NCBI GenBank assembly: GCA_025765615.1
Contig: JAIVFJ010000255.1
Span: forward strand, 23,486-87,485
DNA: 64,000 bases
Direction: 5' to 3'
DNA from: Zopfochytrium polystomum
Taxonomy: Eukaryota; Chytridiomycota; Chytridiomycetes; Chytridiales; Chytridiaceae
The notes under the pieces were generated by a model. The model ran no database searches. It saw only the letters and a list, made by a program, of their open reading frames with translations, and was not told where the DNA came from. The translations under genes were made by a program, and so were the position numbers. Each line of letters begins with the position of its first letter. The first letter of the stretch is position 1. Shown in pieces: positions 55,174 to 64,000 of the stretch.

Positions 55174-56943
55174 CTTTGCCAGTCGCGCCGCCCACTACGC
55201 CCGCGTCGCCGCCGCAAACCTCCGCCTGCTCAACAGGTCCGAGCGCCCGCACGCCGCAGACGTCTCCTCCGGCCCGTTCTTCGAGGGCTGGTACTACAAA
55301 ACCTGCCCACCACCCGCTGGCAACGGCGGCGGCGGCGGCGGCGGCGGCTGCGTCGTCGTGATCCCCGGTACCTTCAGGCCCGCACCACGCACCAGCAGCG
55401 ATCCCAGCGAGACCGCAGCGAAGAAGAAAAAGACGACCCGCTCGGACCCGCACGCCTTTGTCATGGTGTTCCGCCACCCAAACTCGTCCCAGTGCCTCTA
55501 CTACGCCTACCCGATCGACGCGTTCCAGATCCTCGACCCCGCGGGCGACGCCCGCCGCGACTTTGGCTTCCGCTTCCGCATCGCCGGATCCGAGTTTGCC
55601 GACGACGGCTTCTCGCTCGACCTCGACCCGAGCTTCCTGTGCGACTCGTCCCCCGAAGAGGACGCCGAGTTCCTTGCGACGGTGAGAAAGACCGTGAGAG
55701 TGTGTGTTTGTGCGTATTACTTCGGCGCGAGAGTTCGCAAGGAGCGACGACAGAGATACTGCGCCAGATAGCTCGCTTATGGCCGTCGTAACTGACACAA
55801 CAACAAATACAGGTCCTTCGGGAGCGGGCTCACTTGTACTCGGACGCCATCGACAAGGACATTGCCGCCGTCATCCAGACGCCTCTTCGCGCGTACCCAA
55901 AGATCGCCTACGCCGTCAAGGGCGCCGTGCGTTTCAGCGACATTGCGCGCCTCCCGACGTCGTGGTGGGCGCCCAGCGTCATGGGCCCGTTCCGCTACCT
56001 CCCCGCCATGGAGTGCTACCACGGCGTCGTCTCGCTGCACCACACCACGTCGGGCTCGATCACCTTCACACCCCCCACCGACGACGACGCCGTCGACGAC
56101 GTCGTCGTCTGCGACGCCGGCAAGGGCTACGTCGAGCGCGACCACGGCTTCAACTTCCCGCGCTCCTGGGTCTGGATCCAGGCTCACGACTACGCCGTCG
56201 AGACCGGCTCCACCGTCATGGTCTCCGTCGCCGACGTGCCCCTCGTCGCCGAAGACAGCTGGATCGCCGCCTTTGTCCGTCTCGCCCTCCCCTTCGGCTG
56301 GGGCCACGCCCTCCTCGCCCGCGGACGCATCGCCGGATTCCTCGTCGTCCTCCACCACGCTCGCACAAACACCACACACAACCTCAGCCTCTACAACGCC
56401 GCCGTCCTCGACGACCTCGCCTTTGGCCTCCTCCCGAAATCTTCCTCTTCTTCTTCTTCTTCTTCGTCTTCTTCGTCATCACCGACCTCCCCCACCACCA
56501 CCACCACCACCGCAGCAGCAGCAGCAGCAGCAGCAGCACCAGCAGCAACACCCACACCACCAGCGCCGCCGCCTCGCGTCCAGTCCGTCCGCCTCGTCTT
56601 CTCCGACGCCTCCCGCCGCACCCGCCTCACCCTCCGCGTCCGCCGCCCGCTGGGCGTCGGCGTGCCGCTCTTCGGCCCGGCCTTCGCCTCGGGCGGCATG
56701 CGCCTCATCGTCGAGGAATCCATCGCCGACGTCGACGTCCAGACCACCCTCGAGGTCGACGGGAAAGTCGTCTTCGACGACCTCGGCCGCGAGGCCGGCG
56801 TCGAGGTCGTCGGCGACCTCAAGTCGCTGATGAAACGCGCGGGACCGTGGGTGTCGCGCGACGCGGCCGTCGTCGTTGCCGCTGCCGCCGTCGCGGCCGT
56901 CGCCGTCGGCTTGTCCGTGTGGCTGTGGGCGGCCGCCGCGTAG
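55124..56943 (+). CDS. Tocopherol-cyclase-like protein with a C-terminal membrane anchor
   Basis: Two exons (55124-55681 and 55813-56943; 131-bp GT-AG intron, phase 0), 562 aa. FFEGWYYK at 52-59 and, in exon 2, MGPFRYLPAMECYHGVVSL (about 243-261), GKGYVERDHGFNFPRSW and WVWIQAHDY are the signature blocks of the tocopherol cyclase family (plant VTE1 and bacterial relatives), in the usual order. In plants the enzyme closes the chromanol ring; many relatives have unknown substrates. It differs in its Pro/Ser-rich N terminus, Ala/Pro/Ser inserts (about 56440-56570) and a C-terminal helix (AAVAAVAVGLSVWLWAAAA) that could anchor it in a membrane. No other vitamin E gene is visible, so a true tocopherol role is not supported; a carotenoid- or lipid-modifying role is possible. 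The ATG at 55124 is the first in frame. Confidence 0.85.
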
Positions 56944-57502
56944 AACGCGGGGAAAAAAAGTTGAAAGAAAAAAAAGGAGGAGGAGGAGTCGGCGGGGCGA
57001 TGTTACCCTCGAAGGGATCGCGTATTTTTTGATGGGGGTGGGTGGCGTTTGGGCCTTTCACTGTTTTGTTTCCTACCCTTGATTTTTTCTTCTGTTCGTG
57101 CCCTCTGCTCTCTACCTCTCTCCTCTATGCGTTTCACTCCGTGTGTGTGCGCGCAACTTCTGATCTCATGGGTCCATGAATCAAAACAAAAAAAAAAAAA
57201 AAAAAGTGGCATCACCGCTGCCCGCCCAGCGCTCGCAAACGCCTAGTCCACCCCGTCTCCCCCGAGACGAGACGGCAGACGCCGCCGCCACCGCTGCCGC
57301 TGCCGCCGCCGTTCTCTTCGACACTGTACTGGACGTAACGGAACGCGCCGACGCGCCGCGCGACCGCCAGGCCCTTGGGGTGAGTTTTTGGGCGATCGCG
57401 GTCGGGGGAGGTGTGGGTGTTTTGGGTTTCAGTTCTGGCGCTTCTTTGCCGTCGCAGTCGGTGAGGGAAACGTTCGACGTGGGGGTCGAAGTCTGATGGG
57501 GG

Positions 57503-57567
<65 letters not shown>

Positions 57568-57972
57568 GACGGCGGTACAGAAAACACAGAGAGGCTGTGA
57601 CTCTGTCTCTCTCTCTGTCTCTTTGTCTCTTTCGCTCTCTCACACACACACACACTCTCTCTCTCTCTCTGTCTCTCTCTCTCTCTCTCTCTCGCTCTGT
57701 CCCTCGCTCTCTCTTTCGTTTTCTCTCTCTCATTGGCGTGCGGCGTTGTTGTGTATTTGACACCAGGTAGTCAACAGATCGTGGGGACAGTCCAGGCCTT
57801 CAAGGCCCTCGTTGGTCGCTGCTCGCCTCCGCACGCACACACTACGCCCACACGCACACACCCACGCACACACCCACACGAAAGGGACGTGCTCAGCTAC
57901 ACTCACTCACTCTCTCACTCACTCACGACTGCACTCGAAGCGCCGTCGCCTTCGTCGTCGTCGTGCCCGCCA
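56944..57972. other. Intergenic region between cyclase-like gene and Zn2Cys6 gene
   Basis: Contains an A run (57186-57204), GA and CT runs (57505-57562 and 57600-57735) and CA-rich runs (57830-57900). A possible exon around 57240-57390 (Ala-rich) with a GTGAGT donor was seen on +, and an open frame overlaps it on -; neither can be supported. Confidence 0.4.
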
Positions 57973-60900
57973 ATGTCCTCATCGTCGTCGTCGTCGTCGT
58001 CCTCGTCGTCGTCGTCGTCTTCTTCGTCGGAGCTGCTTCTTCCGGTTGCAGAGGGTGCCACTGATCGCCCAGCAGGGCGCCGTCCGTGGCCGGCGCACTC
58101 CTCCTCGGCCGTCCCTGCTCGAGCGGGTGCGATCCCTCCGCCAACATCGTCGAGACGATGGTACGGTTCCTCGCCCACTTTTTTCGCCGAAAAATCCCTT
58201 CCCTTTCCCAGTTTGCCCTCGTGCCCTTCCCACTCGTAACAAGATTTTCGACCATTCCCTCCCAAAACCAAAAAAAGGTCGTGCGAGACGTGCCGCGATC
58301 GTAAACGAAAATGCGACGGAATCCGGCCCCACTGCGGGTACTGCACGAAAAAGGGCAAGGCGGCCGCCTGCGTCTACCTTGGAACGAACTCCAAGGTCGA
58401 TCCGGTGCTGGCAAGGCGAAACCAGCGCCAGATTGACGCCGAACGGAAAAAATGGGAGGCCAAGCTGGGTACGCGCCCGAACCGAATCTGCTGGTCTTCT
58501 CCACGCTCGACATTTGCAGATCCCGTAACACTTTTCCATTTTTTCCCCCATCTCTCTCAGCCCGAGTCGACCCAGACTGGCGCGTAACGCCCGAAACGCT
58601 CCACGAAATGCTCGTCAAAGCCAGTCTCCAGGAAAACATCCTGCGCCCCAGCTACTACCCGGACATCGACCGACCCTCCGCATCGGCGGCGTCGGCGTGG
58701 CTGCCGGACCGCCCCGGCGCGGACCCTTCCGAGCAGGAGTTGCTCGTCGACGCCTATTTTGATAGGGACATATTCATTCAAGTCATTCACAAAAAGTCGT
58801 ACCTCGAGAAGAGAAAGCAGCTGCCGTCGTTTTTGCAGTGGGCACAAATTTGTTTTAAACTCCCACGCCCCCGTGTCTAAAGCCTTTCAAAGAGCAACAG
58901 TGTGCGCCGCGGGCGCATCGGTGCAGACGCTGGTGACGCTGCCGAAGCAAGTCCTTTTGTACTATTACGAATTCGCTCGGTCCGGGGCTCTCGATGCTTG
59001 CGACCTTCCCACGATTGAAAACCTTCAGGCGCTGTTGATCCTCGCCGACGTCTCCTTTGGTAAGATTTGGGACCTTGCGCTTTCGGGCTTTTGCAATTCC
59101 AACCAACTCCATCGATTCCCGCTCATGACCAAAAAAACAAATACCATTGTCTTGCACTCCATACCTCCCTCCCTTTCTTGCAGTAATAGGAAAAATGCCT
59201 GCCGGACGAATGCTCTTTGGTTTTGCGTGCCGCGTAGTATGTCGACAACCAATTTTTCGTGAAAGGATCTGACCGCTTTTCAATTATTTTCCGCCCAGGC
59301 GCAATTTCTAGAGTTGCACATTGATCCTGACGAGAAAACGCCGAACCTCACTCCAGTCGAAAAAGAGACGCGCCGGCGGTGCTGGTGGACATGCTTTCTG
59401 ACAGACCGATGTGAGTGCAGCGGAATCTTCTTTTAAGAACTTCGCTATGAGAACTAACTTCACTCTCCAGTCGTGTCTATAACATCCCACCGCCTCCCGA
59501 CGCTCTCTGATGGGGCATTACAGGTGAAGCCAATGTGCTCCGAAGACTTGTGGTTCTCAATGGAGGAGGATGCGGCAAACAAGCTTGAACCACTCCCCCC
59601 CAACAACCACGCGAGCTTCTTCGCCCGACTTCTCGAAATCGCGCTCGGCGTCATCAAAATCTGCACCAACTTCCGCCCGGGCAACCTCACCCTCAAGGAT
59701 TTACAGCAACTGACCGTCTTTGAAGACCAGCTGGAACAGTGGGCCCGCGACCACCCACCCGACTTTTGGACGGACGCAGACCAAGCGTCGTCGTGGCTGC
59801 CAACCCAGTCGAAAGGAGGGTTCTGCAGCTCCGCGGGGCGGTGGGCGATTTCAAACTATCTCCTGTACCACGCGACCCTCATCAACCTTGCGACCCACAA
59901 CCTCCACTTGGTGGTGCCCCCGCTGATCGTCAGAGTAGACAACGAAAGGTTCGCCGGTGGTGGTGGCCGCCAGACCATGACCATGGCGACGCTCCTCGAG
60001 CCCGAAGTCGCCGCCGCCAAGCTGGCGCTGGCAAAGGGGCTCACGGCGGCCCGCAACATTGCACGCCTCGCCACCCACCTCACCCGCCTCAACATCCAGT
60101 GCCCCGGCGTTGGCGTCGTCCCCGTCTTCGTCGCCGCGCAGTTCCTCGCCCTCGCAGAGGCCACCATGACCCGCCTCGCCCCGCTCGGCATTTTCAGCCC
60201 GCAGTCCCAGGACGCCCTCGGCGCCCTCAAACAGCTCGTCGCGTACTTTGAAAAGGGCTCCGACGCCGTCGCGTCCTTTGGCGTCGCCTACGCTCAGTTC
60301 AAGGGTCCCGTCGAAAACGACTGGTTACTTATCGACGCCGCGGTCGCCTCCGTCGTTTCAATCCCAAATCCCGGCCCCGCTGCGACAACCACCACCACCA
60401 CCACCACCGCCGCCGCCGCAGTGAAAGCGTCCTATGCAGCCGCTCTTGACCACTTGCGCACTCGCCGCCGCAACCCCGCCGCCGCCGACCTCGTCTCGGA
60501 CAGCCCCAATCCCGCCGCCGACCGCCCGCCGGCCCCCGCGCTCTCTCCGGCTCTCGCCGCAGCCGCAGCCGCCGCCAATCCGCCAACCCACCACGCCCAG
60601 CAGTCGCCGTCGTCGTCTTTCACACCCGCCCCCGCCACCACCACCACCACCACCACTACCACCGCCCCCGCCCCCGCCCCCGCCGCCAACCGCACCTCAT
60701 CATCAACAACAACATCAACATCAACAACAACAACAACAACACCAACAACAACCATCATCGACGACGCAATCTCCCGCTGGGCAGACTCCCCCGATCGCAT
60801 CTGCTTCGTCCCCATCTCCTCCCTCCTCCGCCTCGTCCGCGCTCCACCAACACCTTTACCCCCCGCGCCGTCGTCGGCGCCGCCCCTCGCACACCAGGAC

Positions 60901-61080
60901 GCCGCGGGAATCCTATTCCTCCCCCCCGCACAGGGGTTCGCGGCGCTCGCGGCGGCGACGGTGGAAACGGGCGCTGCTCGGGCTGCGCCGGGGCCGGTGC
61001 AGGCGGGGTTCGCGCAGGGCGGCGGTGTGTTTGCGCTGCAGCAGCAGCGGCAGGCGGCGTTGTTTTCGGCGAGGCAGTGA
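57973..61080 (+). CDS. Zn(II)2Cys6 transcription factor with fungal middle homology region
   Basis: Seven exons: 57973-58160, 58278-58468, 58561-58837, 58893-59059, 59184-59233, 59299-59410, 59471-61080; introns of 117, 92, 55, 124, 65 and 60 bp, all GT-AG, giving 864 aa with consistent phases. After a Ser-rich start the binuclear cluster is CETC-x6-C-x6-CGYC-x8-C (residues 65-94), with the basic RDRKRK loop that contacts DNA. The middle homology region follows in exons 3-7: FDRDIFIQVIHKKSYL, LPSFLQATVCAAGA (across intron 3), LPTIENLQALLILA, MPAGRMLFGFACR and ETRRRCWWTCFLTDRF (about 312-329). The last 300 residues are Ala, Pro and Thr rich, probably an activation region. It may regulate the neighbouring cyclase-like gene, but only proximity suggests it. 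Confidence 0.92.
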
Positions 61081-61587
61081 TTTGGTGGGGGAGGAGGGGG
61101 GTTGGAGGGACGGGTAGGAGCGTTTTTCTTTCTTTTTTTTTTTTTTTTTTTTTTTGTTTTTTGGTCGGCTGGTGTGTCGACTGAAAGCGCTATGACGGGG
61201 GGGAGGGGGACGAAGGGAGGGGTTCACCTTTCACTCATCGCACTGTAAATGCCCGAACTGCTGAATAGGGTCTTACACAAATCGAGTCATTTTCAATGTT
61301 CGATTTGATTTGATTTGATTTTCCGAATATAAATGACAATTTTTCCCATGTTATTTGGCCATTTGATTCAGTAACCCTCACACGTTCTAACGATTGAGCT
61401 AACCAGGCAACACACACTGCATTTTTCCGCCCAATTTGATCAGGAGAATAATCACAACTCCCTCCATTGGCCTGTTCTTGGGTCGTCATATAGCCCTTCC
61501 TGCGGAAAACTGAATGGTGATAGAGAGTGGACAAAATCTGTGTGCAGTGTCAGAGGCATCGTGCACTCCTCCTCGCTCAGCTGTTAC
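61081..61587. other. 3' flank of the Zn2Cys6 gene with a tRNA-like fragment
   Basis: T run at 61130-61155. On the minus strand 61410-61360 reads GCCTGGTTAGCTCAATCG then TTAGAAC and GGGTTACTGAATC, a good A box and a poor B box of a tRNA-derived sequence. No gene. Confidence 0.4.
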
Positions 61588-62378
61588 TGTTGGTGATTGC
61601 GCCTGGCGTGTCAGAAGGGCACCAACAGACTTGAGTCAGCGTGGAGCTATAAAGCTTGTTTAGAGTGTGAGCCCTTCTCTTGTTAAGAGCAAAACGTCCT
61701 TTGTTGCCAAAGTAGATGGAGAGCCGATGCTCTCAGACAGATTGGTCTTGTTTAGAGTGCAGAGCACACCCTTTTCTTGTAAGAGCGAAGCGCCCTATAC
61801 GAACGAGGTATCGACCTGAGGTAGAACTTGAAGAGCTTTGCAGGTCAAGGTAGAGGGTATGTTGACTCAGATAAGAATAATGGTTTTTGTTTGTTGTATT
61901 CGAGGGTAGAGAGAGAGCAGGCAGATGTGATCAGGATCTGGGATGATGCTTCTCTGGAGCTGCTGGGGCTCCCCCTTTTATACTGCAGGTGGTCTCAGGA
62001 ATCAGACTTTTGGTGATAGCCTTTTAGCTCTGAGAGATAGAGTTTAGACTTTGAGGAGTCAGGAGGCAAGCATGACATCATTGTTGCATCACGCTGATTT
62101 GGCCAGAACTTCCATGGAGTTATGTGTGCAAAGAAGTAAGTCAGGCTCCCTGTCAAGCTCCTGTAATCATTCCTATCAAATTCCAAGAGTGAAGCACACT
62201 GATGTGGTCTACCCCGGCTGGGGATTGAAACCACCTCTAAGCACTCGTACAGTGTCAGAGATTGAGAAAAGTGTAGATAACACTGGGATCAGCCCTTATG
62301 CCATCTTAACTTATCGTTACTCTTGAAGACAGGTCAGAGGATATTAAAAGGTGTAGGTAATGTGTGCAAACTCCAACA
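61588..62378 (+). repeat. LTR family C solo LTR with perfect target duplication
   Basis: 791 bp with ends TGTTGG and CCAACA and a perfect 5-bp duplication GTTAC at 61583-61587 and 62379-62383. A second, inverted copy lies at 24303-25374. CCCTTTTATACTGC near 61972 may be its TATA box. The internal region of the parent element is not in this window. Confidence 0.92.
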
Positions 62379-62383
62379 GTTAC

Positions 62384-63010
62384 TGCTTGCAATAGGCTCA
62401 AATGACACACGCAGATCCCTTGCTCCACCCGGGAGCAATTCTACCATGGCAGCAGTTGATGAGCACTGTTCACCTTTCACACACCAGTTTGCCTGGAACC
62501 TACCCCCCCTTCTGCAGACCACATTCCGAGTCTGACTGAAACGCTTGCACAGTGGTTGTTTGGAGCCACTTGGCCCAAGCTGACTGTTAAGCGTCTGCCT
62601 TCCCTCTGTTAACTCTGTGTCCCTTTTGCTCGCATGTTTGCAAAATGAATGAAGCCCCTCCCAATAGTTTATAATCACTCCAGCTGTAAATCATAATCGT
62701 AGTAGAACCATTTTTGTTGATAATCCTTGGATTCTAGGATTTGTAGAAGCTGAAGGATGCCTTCATGTGGGCTTCAATTCACGTTCTCTCAAATGTCATG
62801 CACACAGGGGCCAGCTGCATCATGCCATTAAGGCATTCTTTTGGCCCCAACGTTTGATTGATTCCGTGCAAGAAAATCTGGTCGCCTTTGTTCAAATTGG
62901 ACCCCAAGTTGCTGTGGCCTCACCTCAAGTGAGCCAAACAGGTAACAGTGCACCAGTCTCTGGCGAAAGGCAAACTGCCGTCTTCATATACAAGCCCATT
63001 GTGGTAGTTG
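62384..63010. other. Unassigned repeat-like sequence
   Basis: No gene or second copy was recognised. Confidence 0.3.
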
Positions 63011-63100
63011 TTATCTGGCTGCATAGTGTAGGGGTTATCACATCAGATTCTGATTCTTCTGGGGATCCCAGTTCTTTTCCACATTCAATTAGTGGCACTG
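63011..63100 (+). repeat. tRNA-derived fragment
   Basis: GCATAGTGTAGGGGTTATCAC is a near-perfect tRNA D-arm and CCCAGTTC a damaged T-arm. It is followed by A-rich sequence, so it is probably a SINE head. Confidence 0.45.
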
Positions 63101-63290
63101 ACCAATAGCGGGCTGCGGGAAAAGGGAAAATCAATTGACGAGAGAAATGCCAGAAAACAGATTCCACTAATTGGCCCCCCATCCCTGTCATGTCGCAAGT
63201 TGGCAACAGGATGCCCAGCCACTTTGGACAGCCAGCCACTTTGGCTTGCCAAAGTCCACAGTTCCTCCCCAATTAGTGCCACAATTTCTG
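63087..63290. repeat. Short inverted repeat around AATTAGTGGCAC
   Basis: CAATTAGTGGCACT at 63087 and AATTAGTGCCAC at 63273 form imperfect inverted ends, with a third partial copy near 63165. This is perhaps a small MITE-like unit; no target duplication was seen. Confidence 0.3.
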
Positions 63291-63630
63291 ATGTGACTGC
63301 CTTATGGAGGAGACATACACTGAGAGACGGTTGTGCATGGATCACTTTGTGTGGGCACAGTTAGGGTGTTTTTCTTCCCACCTCAGGCTGGCCAGCAGTG
63401 GTTGAGCAGGACAGCGCTGCGTTGAGCTTTGCCACACTGTGTGTGACTGTGTGGTGTGTATGTGTGCAAACGTGTGTGCGTGCATGCATAGGTCTTTATC
63501 TGTGTGTGCAAGTGTGTTTGTCTGGACAAGCATTGCTCACACGCCCTAGCCTTGGCCCGCTGCAACAGATTGGCCAGCACATCAATCAAAGCTGCTTGAG
63601 TTTGAGTTGGGCTAGTCAAACAGTGAATTA

Positions 63631-63720
63631 GGGAGCCTTCTGCTCAACTGACAGAGCGTATCCTGCGTAGGAGGTCACACAGCCCTTGCAAGGATAAAGT
63701 CGTTGGTCTGATTCCAGCAG
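63631..63720 (+). repeat. tRNA-derived fragment with long variable arm
   Basis: GGGAGCCTTCTGCTCAAC then TGACAGAGC resembles an acceptor stem and D-arm, and GGTCTGATTCC resembles a T-arm/B box. Separation and mismatches argue for a SINE head rather than a working tRNA. Confidence 0.45.
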
Positions 63721-63770
63721 AGGGCAGAGATTGGCTTTGTTGACATTTTAGCTATCAATCACACAACGAT

Positions 63771-63841
63771 TGCAACAGCCGGGAATCGGACCCGGGTCTA
63801 CCGCGTGGCAGGCGATAATTCTACCACTGAACCACTGTTGC
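63771..63841 (-). tRNA. tRNA-Gly(GCC)
   Basis: 71 nt on -. The acceptor stem GCAACAG/CTGTTGC pairs fully; the D-arm is GTTC-AGTGGTA...GAAT; the anticodon stem ATCGC/GCGGT holds the loop CTGCCAC with anticodon GCC; the T-stem CCGGG/CCCGG pairs fully; the discriminator is A. Two oddities: the T-loop begins TCC instead of TTC, so position 55 is C rather than the nearly universal U, and no run of T follows the gene. It may be a working gene or a recent pseudogene. Confidence 0.75.
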
Positions 63842-64000
63842 TCGTTCTAATTGGGAATTATTTGTTTCCTCTTAACCTTTCGAAACAAAACCTTCATCTT
63901 GCCCTCAACACTTTGAGGCTTATCATGCTTCTCCTGAGCTGCTGTGGGTCCCCGTTTCACACTGCAGGCTGGCTGGGGCGGCTGTGATAGCGTTTCTAGC

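Noticed and set aside
57212..57763. Minus-strand frame ending VCRLVSGETGWTRRLRALGGQR as a gene end
   Set aside because: No upstream exon, start or family signature; most of the frame is microsatellite translation.

Overview
The window looks like nuclear DNA of a filamentous or early-diverging fungus. Evidence is a Zn(II)2Cys6 regulator with the fungus-specific middle homology region, short GT-AG introns (55 to 162 bp), a chromovirus with a C-terminal chromodomain, and proteins full of Gln, Pro, Ala, Ser and His runs. Species cannot be fixed from sequence alone. Host genes are GC-rich and sit among (CT)n/(GA)n microsatellites. The intergenic blocks are AT-richer and built almost wholly of nested mobile elements.

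Layout. 1-5.2 kb: a Gln-rich C2H2/AT-hook regulator on +. 5.2-37 kb: transposon graveyard. It holds a decayed hAT transposase (-), a tRNA-headed SINE (-), a 13.3-kb Ty1/copia element (+, 10037-23377) carrying inside it an intact Ty3/chromovirus (-, 13324-18628), several solo LTRs, and an 8.4-kb LINE (+, 28515-36934). 39-49 kb: two tandem paralogous genes (+) for large low-complexity proteins sharing the same five short conserved blocks; I do not recognise the family. 49-53.5 kb: a spliced gene on - for a four-helix SUR7/claudin-like membrane protein ending in a SAM-like domain, with a broken tandem copy beside it. 55-61 kb: a two-exon tocopherol-cyclase-like gene and a seven-exon Zn2Cys6 regulator, both on +. 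61.6-64 kb: another solo LTR, tRNA-derived fragments and a tRNA-Gly(GCC) on -.

Points of most interest. (1) The Ty3 element has identical LTRs and intact gag and pol. Its LTRs carry long perfectly phased heat-shock-element arrays, and the site just inside its 5' LTR is an 11-base exact complement of a stretch just downstream of the LTR TATA box, the arrangement expected for Tf1-type self-priming. (2) The SINE has a 15-bp target duplication and a 3' half that copies the 3' end of the LINE 28 kb away, so a SINE and its probable LINE partner lie in one window. (3) The paralogous low-complexity pair and the tetraspan-SAM protein are candidate undescribed families or architectures.

The order of insertion can be read. 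Copia came first (LTRs now several percent apart), the repeat inside it next, and the Ty3 element last (LTRs identical by eye). All coordinates and splice sites were read by eye; no alignment or database search was run.
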